Source: CAADGL01 sp964643885 (GTDB lineage: Bacteria; Planctomycetota; Phycisphaerae; UBA1845; Fen-1342). Taken from it: a stretch of 64,000 nt of DNA. The stretch lies in assembly GCA_964643885.1 (NCBI GenBank), contig CAZXUI010000011.1:14827-78826 (forward strand), read 5' to 3'. The translations under genes and the position numbers were made by a program. Position 1 is the stretch's first letter. Each line of letters opens with the position of its first letter. Under the pieces are notes generated by a model, which was given only the letters and a program-made list of their open reading frames with translations, did no database searches and was not told the DNA's origin. Below are positions 1 through 8,391 of this stretch, in pieces.

Positions 1-2179
1 TTTCCGGCCGCGTATTCGGCACGCCGGCCCGGTCGAGATTGTCCACCGTCGGCCGCGACGTGCTCAGGATTTCCTCGAACGTCACGGCCGGCACGCCGCT
101 GGCCGCGTCCGCCAGGATGAGCAATTGCTCGCCGGTCCACAGCAGCACGCCGCCTTCGTCCGTATCGCTGCGGCGGTATCGGATGAGCGCCCGGCCGGTG
201 TTACTGACCGCACCGCCGAACGCCTCCCACGTCAGCTCCTCGCCGACCAGCTCCGCCGGCAGGCGGGCCTCGAGATCGACGAAGTCCTGGTGGTCGCCGA
301 AGTACGGCCGCCCGTCCGCCAGGAAGAGCACCTGGCCGGATGAATTGACACCGGACAGCAGGGCGGTGGCCGGCTCGGTGCCGTTCCCGAGCTCGCGCCA
401 CTGGTTGCCCAGCCACATGAGCACGACGTCGCGCGACTGTCCGTTCTCGGTGATGGTCGTGTCGATGACATAGCGGCCGTTGTCGCTCAGGGCGATGGCC
501 TCGAACGGCCCGCTGGCCGGGCCGACCGTCGCGCCGGAGGCGAGCCCCAGCCAGAACTGGCTGGGCGAGTTGGAGATCGCGCGGAATAGCTCTCCGTCGA
601 GCCGGACGAAGACGCCCTGGTTGCCTCCGCTCGAGCTGCCGCCGAACTGGCCCTGGAAGAGGATGTCGCCGTCGGCGTTGCTGATCGGCATCAGCTCGAC
701 GCCGGTGAAGAATGCCTGCCCCTGGCTCGGCACCTCGCCGAAGTTCATCGCCTCCGGCCGCACGAGCGTGGTGACGTCCACGCCGTTGGTCGTGAACAGG
801 CCGCGGTTGCGGAAGATGAAGCGCCCGTCCGTGTGGAAATACGTGTAGCGGTTCGCGAAGGTGACGATGCCGCTGTCGCTGAGCGAAGGTGCGAAGAACT
901 CGCACGCGAAGCCGTCCTCGCGCACGCCGGACATCGCGTCGCGGAGCGCTTCGCAGTCCGCCACGAGCAGCAGGTCCCCGTCGCTGGCTCTCCAGCGGAA
1001 GAGCGCGGCCGGAAGGTTGACGCCGCTGATCCGCGCGGTGAACAGCAGGCGGCCATCACTGCCCCAGGAGAGCTGCGTAGAGCCGCCGTCGTAGGTGATC
1101 GTCGAGTTGCCGAAATACGCGTCGCTGTCCAGGCCTGGAATCTGCCCGGGATTGTTCGGGTCCTCGTGCAGCACCTCCTCGAGCGTCCCGTCGTGCCACA
1201 CGTACAGCCCCGCCCGTCCTGCGCCACCGGTATACGCGGCCCAGAATGCGACCCGCCCGGCCGAGTCGATGACTGGATTGCTGAAGTAGGTGAAGCGGGC
1301 GTTGGGCTGCCCCGGCACCGCGTCTCCGGACTGCACGACGAGCTGCGTCGTCAACGACTGTGGCGGATCGGTCGGCGGCGGTTCGTTGGGCTCGTTCGGA
1401 TCATTCGGGTCGTTGGGGTCGTCCGGGTCATTCGGATCGTTGGGATCATCCGGATCATTCGGGTCATTGGGATCGTTCGGATCGCCGGGATCATTCGGAT
1501 CGCCCGGGTCCGTCGGCTCGATCACGACCTCGTCCGCGTCGGGCAGGTTGATCGTCAACGGGATGTCCAGCGCCGCGAACGTCGCTTCCAGTTCCGGAAA
1601 CGCCCACTCCAGCAGCGGCGGAATCGCCTCACCCGGCTGCGGGCCGCCGCGGGCCAGATACGCCCACAGCAGCAGGTTCTCCAGCACGCTCTTGCGCGAC
1701 GCGACCCGCGACAGCGCGCCCAGGCGCGCCGTCGGATCGATCGTCAGCGACAGCTTCCACACACCGCCGGTCTCGGACTTGCCGACGAAGCGAAAACCGC
1801 TTCCCTGGCCGCCGCGATCCACCTGTTCGAACAGAAAGCGCTCATCCTGCACCGTAGAGCGACGGTCGAGATCCGGCCGAAACACGGTCCCGTCCGGCGC
1901 TACCGCCTGCAAGACGTAGACCGTCGCGCCGTCGACGGGCTCGGCGAGCACTTCGAGCGCCTGACCGGCCGGAACGTCGACCTCGAGCACCGACACGGCA
2001 TTCGGCTGAAGGCGGCCGACCATCTCACCGGCGACAACGCCGATCGAATCGCCGCCTGCCGAGGGATTGAGCGCCGAGAACAGGTCGCCCGTGCAGCCGG
2101 CGGCGAGCACGCTCGCGCAGAGGCACGTCACAGCCGCCAGAGGACGCATGAGTCGCACGACTTCCCCGCAGGTTGGCAT
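1..2179 (-). CDS. secreted lipoprotein with Asp-Pro-Asn repeat linker, C-terminus beyond window
   Basis: An open frame of 726 codons begins at 2179 and runs off the left edge without a stop, so the gene is partial at its 3' end. The ATG at 2179 has GGAGG ten bases upstream; a second in-frame ATG at 2149 would give a shorter signal peptide. The start reads as a lipoprotein signal ending in the lipobox LAAGC. Residues about 30-200 form an N-terminal domain. A run of NDP/DDP/GDP tripeptides follows (about residues 221-266), then a region with recurring phrases such as VIDSAGRVAFWA and ALSDNGRYVI, resembling the choice-of-anchor beta-propeller-like repeats of planctomycete surface proteins. No catalytic motif is visible. 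The role is probably extracellular; the function is unknown. Confidence 0.75.
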   Translation of the reverse strand, partial: MPTCGEVVRLMRPLAAVTCLCASVLAAGCTGDLFSALNPSAGGDSIGVVAGEMVGRLQPNAVSVLEVDVPAGQALEVLAEPVDGATVYVLQAVAPDGTVFRPDLDRRSTVQDERFLFEQVDRGGQGSGFRFVGKSETGGVWKLSLTIDPTARLGALSRVASRKSVLENLLLWAYLARGGPQPGEAIPPLLEWAFPELEATFAALDIPLTINLPDADEVVIEPTDPGDPNDPGDPNDPNDPNDPDDPNDPNDPDDPNDPNDPNEPNEPPPTDPPQSLTTQLVVQSGDAVPGQPNARFTYFSNPVIDSAGRVAFWAAYTGGAGRAGLYVWHDGTLEEVLHEDPNNPGQIPGLDSDAYFGNSTITYDGGSTQLSWGSDGRLLFTARISGVNLPAALFRWRASDGDLLLVADCEALRDAMSGVREDGFACEFFAPSLSDSGIVTFANRYTYFHTDGRFIFRNRGLFTTNGVDVTTLVRPEAMNFGEVPSQGQAFFTGVELMPISNADGDILFQGQFGGSSSGGNQGVFVRLDGELFRAISNSPSQFWLGLASGATVGPASGPFEAIALSDNGRYVIDTTITENGQSRDVVLMWLGNQWRELGNGTEPATALLSGVNSSGQVLFLADGRPYFGDHQDFVDLEARLPAELVGEELTWEAFGGAVSNTGRALIRYRRSDTDEGGVLLWTGEQLLILADAASGVPAVTFEEILSTSRPTVDNLDRAGVPNTRPE
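1381..1519 (-). repeat. 9-bp coding repeat (N/D/G-D-P tripeptides)
   Basis: About fifteen tandem 9-bp units encode Asn-Asp-Pro, Asp-Asp-Pro or Gly-Asp-Pro within the lipoprotein gene. The units vary at third positions, so the array is not a recent perfect expansion. It probably forms an extended, acidic, possibly Ca-binding linker between two extracellular domains. Confidence 0.8.
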
Positions 2180-2260
2180 CGAAGCAGAGCCTCCAGTCCT
2201 GTCCCGCCCGGACGCGGCGTCGACCGACGGCCGCGTCGCTAACGCTCCTCTAAGTCTAGT

Positions 2261-2276
2261 CGGCCTGAAAAGGCCG
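2261..2276. terminator. short hairpin with GAAA tetraloop
   Basis: CGGCCT-GAAA-AGGCCG is a perfect 6-bp stem in the 240-bp gap between two minus-strand genes. It lacks a clear U-tract, so it may be a weak terminator, a processing stem or chance. Confidence 0.3.
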
Positions 2277-2420
2277 TTCCAATCGGCCGGCCGGCCGAGT
2301 TGGTGCGAGCGGCGACGGGCGCGACACCGTCTGATAATTCAGGTAGCTGCGTGGTTGGTCATTGCATCGCGCGGCGTCCGAGAACGGCTCGGCGAAAAAT
2401 CCGCGACCTGCGCGTCGGAC

Positions 2421-3179
2421 TCACTCGTTTCGCACCAGCACGCGCACCAGCCCGACGACGCCGTAGACAAGCAGCGAGCAAAGCAGCAGCAGCAGAAGCA
2501 TCCCCACGGCGAAGCTGAGGATCGGCCAGGCGCCCTCGATCAGTTGCGTGGCCGCGGGGGTGATGCTCGCGATGATGCCGACCGTGACGCCCGTCAGCGC
2601 GATCGCTGCGAACGATCCGCGGCGGTTGCCCTCGAAAGGCGCCATGCGCACCGTGAGGCACACCGCCAGGTAGAGGAACAACGCCGACTGCCACTCCATC
2701 AGGTTGCTTTGCAGGACCGCATTCAGCACCGCCTCGCTCAGCGAGACGCACGTTCGCAGAAGCTCCCAGACCGCGGGCAGCGAGAGCGGCAGCGTCGCCG
2801 GCAGGTCCAGCCCGCCGGAGCCCGACAGTCCGCGCATCACATTTCCGCCCCAGAGCCGCACCGACGCATAGAGACAGGCGGCGCAGGCGACGAGCGGCAG
2901 CAGCCCGACCAGGATCGAGCCGACGATCGGGATTTTCTCCGTCTCCGGCGTGTCGGATTGCGGCTCGCCGCTCTCGTCGTCGCCCATCAGCGCGGTATTG
3001 CGAACCTGATTGCCCGTGATGAGCAGCCCCAGCACATGCCCGAGCTGCGCCACGAGCGTCCCGGGCAGCAGCAGCCCGTTGACGACGCGCGGCTTGATCA
3101 TGCTGCTCCAGAGGCGATGAACGCCCCAGGCGGTGAAGATGATGACCATCAGCCAGAAGGTGAGTGCGGCGAAAAGCAT
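2421..3179 (-). CDS. polytopic membrane protein, possible degenerate site-2-type metallopeptidase
   Basis: The 252-residue product has about six hydrophobic segments, starting with MLFAALTFWLMVIIF. The ATG at 3179 is preceded by GAGGTGG, which decides the start over upstream in-frame codons. Residues about 36-54 read LPGTLVAQLGHVLGLLITG. This resembles the PGTxxHELxHxxxxxLxG segment of membrane-embedded M50-like peptidases, but the first His and the catalytic Glu are replaced by Ala-Gln. If the relationship is real the protein is catalytically dead. An acidic loop (about residues 65-85) follows. The gene stands alone on the minus strand, divergent from the cold-shock gene. The assignment is an inference from one motif; a plain integral membrane protein is the safe reading. 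Confidence 0.6.
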   Translation of the reverse strand: MLFAALTFWLMVIIFTAWGVHRLWSSMIKPRVVNGLLLPGTLVAQLGHVLGLLITGNQVRNTALMGDDESGEPQSDTPETEKIPIVGSILVGLLPLVACAACLYASVRLWGGNVMRGLSGSGGLDLPATLPLSLPAVWELLRTCVSLSEAVLNAVLQSNLMEWQSALFLYLAVCLTVRMAPFEGNRRGSFAAIALTGVTVGIIASITPAATQLIEGAWPILSFAVGMLLLLLLCSLLVYGVVGLVRVLVRNE

Positions 3180-3461
3180 GGTTCCACCTCGCTTCGCGCT
3201 GCCGACGGCACGTAGGTCGCCGTCCGTGGCGCCCTGACCCGATCGTATTATCGCTCCGACCCGCCCGTCTGCCAATCCCGTTTTCGGACCCTCCGATCGG
3301 CCCTCCGCCGTGACCGGCCGGTCGGTTTGACGCGCCGCGGGAACTTGGCCAAGCTAGTGAGTAGATGGCTGCGGCAATGCTCGTCCGGAAGTGTGTGGAG
3401 CAGCGTTTGTTTCAGACGGACCTGGTTGGCCGCGGCCGATGTTGCTGTGAAGGTCCTTACG

Positions 3462-3665
3462 ATGTCACAGGGAACTGTAAAGTGGTTTAACGACACGAAG
3501 GGATTCGGGTTCATCCGCGGTGAGGATGGAAAGGATGTCTTCGTGCACCACACGGAAATCGTCGCGGACGGTTTCCGCTCGTTGAAGGAAGGGTCGAAAG
3601 TCGAGTTCGAGCTGACTCAGGGCCCCAAGGGGCTGAAAGCGACGAAGGTCCGGCCGGTGTCGTAG
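3462..3665 (+). CDS. csp: cold-shock domain protein (CspA family)
   Basis: The 67-residue product begins SQGTVKWFNDTKGFGFI and carries both RNA-binding motifs, RNP1 (KGFGFI) and RNP2 (VFVHHT), of the OB-fold CspA family. Such proteins bind single-stranded nucleic acid and act as RNA chaperones in the cytoplasm. Length is normal for the family. The ATG at 3462 has GAAGG eight bases upstream. An upstream in-frame start would add 45 residues unrelated to the family. The gene is monocistronic and ends at a strong hairpin terminator. Confidence 0.95.
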   Translation: MSQGTVKWFNDTKGFGFIRGEDGKDVFVHHTEIVADGFRSLKEGSKVEFELTQGPKGLKATKVRPVS

Positions 3666-3696
3666 TCCGGGCCGCATCAACGCGTGCCTTTCAATC

Positions 3697-3729
3697 GGGC
3701 GCCGTCACTCGCGTGACGGCGCCCTTTTT
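3697..3729 (+). terminator. Rho-independent terminator of csp
   Basis: A perfect 12-bp stem (GGGCGCCGTCAC / GTGACGGCGCCC) with loop TCGC is followed directly by TTTTT, 31 bases after the csp stop codon. Confidence 0.9.
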
Positions 3730-3788
3730 CATTCACGGCCTGCCCTCGGACGCGCTGGACAGCGGCCCGGCGATCCGCGAAAACCCCG

Positions 3789-4388
3789 GTGATGACGGAG
3801 CTGCACGTCGATCAAGCGCTTGTCGGCAGGAAAGTCCGCAACGCCGCCCGGCCGGACTGGGGCGACGGCACCGTGCTGCGCGTTCAGCCGACGCAGGTCG
3901 GCGGCCGGCCGGCCTGCCGCGTCTCGATCCAGTTCGCCGCGGGCCACCGCACCGTGGTCGTTCCGCCGTGCCGCCTGGTCGAACCGGCGGCCGATCCGCA
4001 GCGTGCGGCCGGCTGGCTCGACTCGCTGGCGGGCCGGACCGTCGACGACCGGCTGCGAAGCCTGCCGCTCGAAGTGTTGCAGCACCTCGGCACGCCGCGT
4101 CAGCGGCTCGACGCCCTGCTGCCGTGGTATCGCTACGACGACGGGCCCGCGTCACTGGTCCGCTGGGCGCGAGCACTGCTCGGCGTGCCCGACCCGCTCT
4201 CCAGCTTCTCACGCGACGAGCTGGCCGCGGCCTTCGCCCGCTTCTGCGTGGAGCGTGACGCCCATCTCCGCAGTGTCGCCGCGATTCTCGTCCGCTCGGA
4301 AAGCCGCGACGCGCTGCACCAGTGGCTCGCCGCCCTCGATCCGCCGGTCGCCGCGGCCGTTCGGGCCGCGTTGTCGCGCGTCGTCTGA
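3789..4388 (+). CDS. DUF3553-domain protein
   Basis: The 199-residue product starts at GTG 3789 or, one codon later, ATG 3792. Residues about 10-60 (VGRKVRNAARPDWGDGTVLRV, then a VVVPP strand) match the DUF3553 fold, a small beta-barrel often found in UvrD-like helicases and stand-alone bacterial proteins. The rest is helical and rich in Ala, Arg and Leu, with no enzyme motif. The gene lies 90 bp before the LOG-family gene on the same strand and may be cotranscribed with it. Function unknown. Confidence 0.7.
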   Translation: MMTELHVDQALVGRKVRNAARPDWGDGTVLRVQPTQVGGRPACRVSIQFAAGHRTVVVPPCRLVEPAADPQRAAGWLDSLAGRTVDDRLRSLPLEVLQHLGTPRQRLDALLPWYRYDDGPASLVRWARALLGVPDPLSSFSRDELAAAFARFCVERDAHLRSVAAILVRSESRDALHQWLAALDPPVAAAVRAALSRVV

Positions 4389-4477
4389 GCCTGGCCGGAC
4401 GGCTGCGTGCCGCGCGCCGGACGGCGCGGTATCCTGCACTGCGGTTCGCGGCCCGCGACCGGCCCTCGGGAGAGCCC

Positions 4478-5254
4478 ATGAGCAGCAGCGACCAGAGCTA
4501 TCGCACCGCGGCCGAGGAAACCTGGCGCATCTTCCGCATCATCGCCGAGTTCGTCGAAGGCTTCGATGTGATGTCGCGGGTCGGGCCGGCCGTCTCCGTC
4601 TTCGGCTCCGCCCGCACGCAGCCCGGCGATCCGTACTACCAGCAGGCCGTCGAGCTCTCCAGCCAGCTCAGCCGCCGCGGTTTCGCGATCATCACCGGAG
4701 GCGGCCCGGGCATCATGGAAGCGGCTAATCGCGGCGCAGCCGAGGCCGGCGGCAAGAGCATCGGCCTGAACATCGCCCTGCCGATGGAGCAGTTGCCAAA
4801 CCCCTATCAGAACATCTCGCTGGACTTTCACTACTTCTTCGCCCGCAAGGTGATGTTCGTCAAGTACGCGGTCGCGTTCGTCTGCTTCCCGGGCGGCTTC
4901 GGGACGATGGACGAGTTTTTCGAGTCGATGACGCTGATTCAGACGGGCAAGGCGCTGCCGATGAAGGTCGTGCTGATCGGCCGCGAGTTCTGGGGCGGGC
5001 TGGATGCGTGGATGCGCGAGACGATGCTGAACCGCTTCGCCAACATCTCGCCCGGCGACCTCGATCTCTACACGCTGACCGACGACATCTCCCAGGCGGT
5101 CGAGCTCATCGACGAGCACTATCGCGAGTACCAGGCCAGGAGCGCGGCGCCCGCAGCCGGAGCAGATGTGCTCAGAAGCCCCGACGAGCGGCTGACCGCC
5201 GAGGGCACGCTCTACGGCGTGGGCACGCGGGCGCGTCCGCGCATGCCGGAGTAG
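4478..5254 (+). CDS. LOG-family cytokinin riboside 5'-monophosphate phosphoribohydrolase
   Basis: The 258-residue product belongs to the TIGR00730/LOG Rossmann family. It shows the nucleotide-binding GGGPGIM motif (residues about 75-81) and the signature PGGFGTMDEFFE (about residues 140-151), which holds the catalytic Arg/Glu region. Members hydrolyse nucleoside 5'-monophosphates to base plus ribose 5-phosphate, with activity towards cytokinin or purine monophosphates. The ATG at 4478 follows GGGAGAG. The C-terminal 40 residues, ending GTRARPRMPE, extend past the core. It is convergent with the LolA-like gene. Confidence 0.88.
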   Translation: MSSSDQSYRTAAEETWRIFRIIAEFVEGFDVMSRVGPAVSVFGSARTQPGDPYYQQAVELSSQLSRRGFAIITGGGPGIMEAANRGAAEAGGKSIGLNIALPMEQLPNPYQNISLDFHYFFARKVMFVKYAVAFVCFPGGFGTMDEFFESMTLIQTGKALPMKVVLIGREFWGGLDAWMRETMLNRFANISPGDLDLYTLTDDISQAVELIDEHYREYQARSAAPAAGADVLRSPDERLTAEGTLYGVGTRARPRMPE

Positions 5255-5290
5255 CCGGCGCTTCGGCAGCGCGTGCGCGCGCAGCGATCC

Positions 5291-5308
5291 GCCGCACTTC
5301 GGTGCGGC
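5291..5308. terminator. UUCG-tetraloop hairpin between convergent genes
   Basis: GCCGCAC-TTCG-GTGCGGC is a perfect 7-bp stem with an extra-stable UUCG loop, placed between the stop codons of the convergent LOG (5254) and LolA-like (5314) genes. It is a plausible bidirectional end-of-transcript structure, although a U-tract is absent. Confidence 0.5.
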
Positions 5309-5313
5309 CGCGG

Positions 5314-6171
5314 CTACGGCTGGCCGCCGGGTGCGGGCGGCGGCTCGCGCGGGGCAAGCGGCTCGACCGTCTCCTGATACCCCGGCGGCGTCTCGATTCT
5401 GAACAGCGACTCCGACAGCCCGACGTTCAACTCCGCGTTGCGGAAAGTCACCGTGATGTACGCGTCGAGCTGCCCCGTTCCCTTGAGCTTGGCCGCGCGA
5501 ACCTGAAGCGGCAGCCCCGAGACGGCCCCCTCGCGCGCGATCCAGAACTCGACCCATTGATACGTCTGCGCCGTGGACGTTCCCGGCCGCGGTGTGAGCC
5601 GCAGCCGATCCGTGTCCGCCGGGCCCTCGCCGGAGGCCTCGATCCGCGCGACTTCGAACTCGCGCAGAATGTCGGCCTTTCGCTGGCCGAAGGGCACGGG
5701 GAAGGGTCCCTCGCCCAGCCGGAAGGGATCGCTCGGGTCGTCCTCGCGACGCACTTCCCGCCGCGAGACGTGCCTGGTCTGCGACTGAAGCTCGATGTAC
5801 CAGCGGCCGTCGAAGAGGTGTTTTTCCTCGAGCGGCTCGCGCCGCCCGGCCTGGATCTTCTCGCTGAAGTGAACCAGGAAGCGGGCCGTCGGCTCTCCGC
5901 GGCGGTACCAGATCTGCCCGCGCCGCGTCAGGGCCTCTTCCGGGTCGTCGGTCAGGTATTGCAGCTTCCAGGCGACCTCCGCCCGCAGGTCGCGGATTTC
6001 GCGCTGCTCGAGGCGCGTCAGAATCCGGTCCACGACCGGGTCCAGTCGCGCCGGCGCGGACTCGGCCGGAGCCGACGCCGCGGCGCTGTCCTGCCCCGCC
6101 CGGCCGGCGACGAAACCGCTGAGAACCGCTATGATTCCGGCCGCCGCGAACGAGTGGAAGCGTTTCCGCAT
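5314..6171 (-). CDS. LolA-like outer-membrane lipoprotein carrier homologue
   Basis: The 285-residue product starts MRKRFHSFAAAGIIAVLSGFVAG, a Sec signal peptide. ATG 6171 has AGGAG six bases upstream. After an Ala/Pro-rich linker, residues about 55-265 contain phrases typical of the LolA/LolB-like beta-sheet fold: LRAEVAWKLQY, RGQIWYRRGE, RFLVHFSEKI, FDGRWYIEL and, near the end, an LDAYITVTFRNAELN strand. It probably binds lipid or lipoprotein acyl chains in the periplasm. It is longer than LolA itself (about 180 mature residues) and ends in a Pro-rich tail. It is divergent from waaA, with a 115-bp shared promoter region, which fits a common envelope role. Confidence 0.7.
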   Translation of the reverse strand: MRKRFHSFAAAGIIAVLSGFVAGRAGQDSAAASAPAESAPARLDPVVDRILTRLEQREIRDLRAEVAWKLQYLTDDPEEALTRRGQIWYRRGEPTARFLVHFSEKIQAGRREPLEEKHLFDGRWYIELQSQTRHVSRREVRREDDPSDPFRLGEGPFPVPFGQRKADILREFEVARIEASGEGPADTDRLRLTPRPGTSTAQTYQWVEFWIAREGAVSGLPLQVRAAKLKGTGQLDAYITVTFRNAELNVGLSESLFRIETPPGYQETVEPLAPREPPPAPGGQP

Positions 6172-6286
6172 CTTCGGCTCCTGACACGCCGCGCTGCGTC
6201 GCGGCTCGCGTGATTCTACGAGTTCCCGCCGGGTCCGAGAAGCATGCCGGCCGGCGGCGGGGCGATCGCTCGCGTCCACACGGCCC

Positions 6287-7591
6287 ATGAACATTCTGCT
6301 AGACCTGCTCTATGCCGTCGCGGTTTGTCTGGGCTGGCCGCTGCTGCTGATCCGCCGGCTGCGGCGCGGGCCGGGCAGTGTGCGGTTGGGCGAGCGGCTG
6401 GGCGGCGTGCCGTCGCGGCCGGTATCGGCTCACTGCGTCTGGATTCACGGCGTCTCGCTGGGCGAGATCAATGCGACGCGGACGATCATCGAGGAGCTGC
6501 GGCGGCGGGCCCCGCAGGTGACGGTGGTCGTCAGCAGCACGACACAGACCGGGCTCGATCGCGCCCGGCAGCTCTATCCGAAGCTGCTCGTCTTCCGCTT
6601 TCCGCTTGATTTCAGCTTCATTATCGCGCGGCTTCTGAACCGCATCCGGCCGTCCGTCATCGTGCTGATGGAGCTGGAGGTCTGGCCGAACCTGATCGAG
6701 GTCGCCGCAGCTCGCCGCCTGCCGGTACTGATTGCCAACGGGCGCGTAACCAACGAGCGCAGCGTGCGGCGCTTCAACTGGCCGGTGGTCCGCGTCTTCG
6801 CCCGCCGGATGTTCCGCCGGATCGCCTGGGTCGGCGCGCAGGACGCCGAATACGCGGGGCGCTTCCGGCAGCTCGGCGTGCCGGCCGAACGCGTGCAGGT
6901 CGTCGGCTCGGTCAAGTATGACGCGGCGGAGATCGGCGACTGGATCGAGGGGCAGGAGGCGCTCGCCGCGGAGATGGGTATCGATCGCTCCCGCCCGCTG
7001 TGGGCCTGCGGAAGCACCGGACCCGGCGAGGAGGAGCTCCTGCTCGACGCGTACGCGGCCCTGATCGTCGAGCATCCGCAGCTCCAGCTCGCCATCATCC
7101 CGCGCAAGCCGGAGCGCTTCGACGAGGTCGCGCAGCTCATCGTCTCGCGCGGCTTCGCCTGCCTGCGCCGCAGCACCGGACGGCCTGTCCTCCCCGACGG
7201 TGCCGTCGAGCCGCGACCGGTCTTTCTGGGTGACACCATGGGCGAGCTGCGCAAGTTCTACGGCTTGGCGACGGTCGTCTTCGTCGGGCGAACGCTGGTG
7301 CCGCTGGGTGGGTCCGACGTGATGGAGGCGGCCGGGCTGGCCCGCCCGGTCGTGATCGGGCCGCACGTGGAGAACTTCGCCGAGCCGGTGGCACTGCTGC
7401 GCGATGCCGGGGGGTGCCGGCAGGTCGCGACTGCGGACGAGTTGACGACGGTTGTCGCCGAGTTACTGCGGGACCGAGGAGTGCGGGAACGGATCGGTCG
7501 GGCGGGGCGGGAGACGATCATCCGTCAGCGCGGGGCGACCGGGAAAACGGTCGACCAGATTCTCTCGCGGCTGGAGGAAGGCGGCGTGTGA
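6287..7591 (+). CDS. waaA: 3-deoxy-D-manno-octulosonic acid transferase (Kdo transferase)
   Basis: The 434-residue product has an N-terminal membrane anchor (MNILLDLLYAVAVCLGWPLLL), then a GT-B glycosyltransferase fold of family GT30. Recognisable family blocks are VWIHGVSLGEINAT, where the catalytic Glu lies, VSSTTQTGLDRAR, MELEVWPNLI, IANGRVTNERS, WACGSTGPGEEELLL and the C-terminal sugar-nucleotide block LGGSDVMEAAGLARPVVIGPHVENF. It transfers Kdo from CMP-Kdo to the lipid A precursor at the inner membrane, so the organism is expected to make Kdo-containing LPS. Length is normal. It is divergent from the LolA-like gene. Confidence 0.93.
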   Translation: MNILLDLLYAVAVCLGWPLLLIRRLRRGPGSVRLGERLGGVPSRPVSAHCVWIHGVSLGEINATRTIIEELRRRAPQVTVVVSSTTQTGLDRARQLYPKLLVFRFPLDFSFIIARLLNRIRPSVIVLMELEVWPNLIEVAAARRLPVLIANGRVTNERSVRRFNWPVVRVFARRMFRRIAWVGAQDAEYAGRFRQLGVPAERVQVVGSVKYDAAEIGDWIEGQEALAAEMGIDRSRPLWACGSTGPGEEELLLDAYAALIVEHPQLQLAIIPRKPERFDEVAQLIVSRGFACLRRSTGRPVLPDGAVEPRPVFLGDTMGELRKFYGLATVVFVGRTLVPLGGSDVMEAAGLARPVVIGPHVENFAEPVALLRDAGGCRQVATADELTTVVAELLRDRGVRERIGRAGRETIIRQRGATGKTVDQILSRLEEGGV

Positions 7592-7941
7592 GGCGGGCGA
7601 ATCGATGGCGGGGATAAGGGAAGTCGGGCCACAAAAAAGCGAGGTTGAGCAATCCGACCTTGGCCGAATTGCCCAACCCACATACAGTTCGATTCTCCTC
7701 CGGAGGCAACCAAGGATGTATGATTCCTGGTGCGGCGAAGTCCGAAAGTCGAATCGATCGATCGTGTCGAAGCCGAACGCGAGAACACGCCCCGGAAGCT
7801 GAGACGACCCGAAAAGCCTGGCCGTGCTTCCGATGGGTGTGAATTTAGCGAATCTGGGAAGCCGCTGCAACCGCTCCCAGCGATCGGATTTTGAGAATCT
7901 CGGCGGAACCTCTCTAAGTCTCGCGGGTATCATGCCTTGGA
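7592..7941. other. 350-bp intergenic region, no gene assigned
   Basis: The region is less GC-rich than its surroundings. It contains the inverted repeat CCTCCGGAGG and a 28-codon reading frame beginning ATG at about 7716 behind GGAGG. Neither has recognisable coding character. Longer minus-strand frames here are Arg/Ser-rich without homology cues. Confidence 0.4.
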
Positions 7942-7950
7942 ATGACTGGA

Positions 7951-7968
7951 TTTGACAGGATTGTCAAA
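7951..7968 (+). promoter_or_regulatory. perfect inverted repeat enclosing the ribosome binding site
   Basis: TTTGACA-GGAT-TGTCAAA abuts the ATG at 7969. The only Shine-Dalgarno-like bases (AGGA) lie at the loop. It could be a translational control hairpin or an operator. Confidence 0.45.
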
Positions 7969-8391
7969 ATGTGCGACGGGAATTCGTCACATGTTCGGAT
8001 ACGGGCCGGCCGCACTGCCGCGACGGGATGGCGTGCGGGGCTGCTGCTCTCGCTCGGCGTGCTGGCGTTGAACGGCGGCTGCCAGCATCAGCAACTGGCG
8101 GACAAGCGTTTCAACGAACGCATCGCGGGCATGAGCTTCGTGCTCGGTACGATCGCCGACTCCGAGGCGCGGCGGCCGTCGCAGATGGATTACACACTGC
8201 GCGTCGGGCTTCGCCAGCTCGACGAGGACGCATATAAGCTCGACCGTGATCTGAAGCTGCTGGACCGGTACATTCGAGAGGACGTGCAGCGCTGGATCGA
8301 CCGCCAGCCGCTCTACTGGCGCGAGGCGGAGCGGCAGCTCCGCGGCCAGCCCGAGAAGATCGAACCCAACGCGATCAACCTGTTTCTGTAA
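7969..8391 (+). CDS. small lipoprotein of unknown function
   Basis: The 140-residue product has an Arg-rich n-region, the hydrophobic stretch LLLSLGVLALN and lipobox NGGC at about residue 38, so it is probably lipid-anchored. The mature part is helical and charged (RQLDEDAYKLDRDLKLLDRYI). ATG 7969 is chosen because AGGA sits eight bases upstream. ATG 7942 is an in-frame alternative giving 149 residues. The last 17 bases overlap the convergent 3' end of nuoN. No family recognised. Confidence 0.65.
   Translation: MCDGNSSHVRIRAGRTAATGWRAGLLLSLGVLALNGGCQHQQLADKRFNERIAGMSFVLGTIADSEARRPSQMDYTLRVGLRQLDEDAYKLDRDLKLLDRYIREDVQRWIDRQPLYWREAERQLRGQPEKIEPNAINLFL

Noticed and set aside
833..2242. 469-codon open frame on the plus strand
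   Set aside because: It is antisense to the lipoprotein gene. The run of I-R-V-I-R-I is the complement of the Asp-Pro-Asn repeat.
4133..6187. 684-codon open frame on the minus strand
   Set aside because: It is antisense to the LOG gene and out of frame with the LolA-like gene; composition is Arg/Gly/Ala-rich without domains.
7463..7933. 156-codon minus-strand frame and the 28-codon frame at about 7716
   Set aside because: Neither shows domain cues. The first overlaps the end of waaA; the second rests only on a GGAGG.
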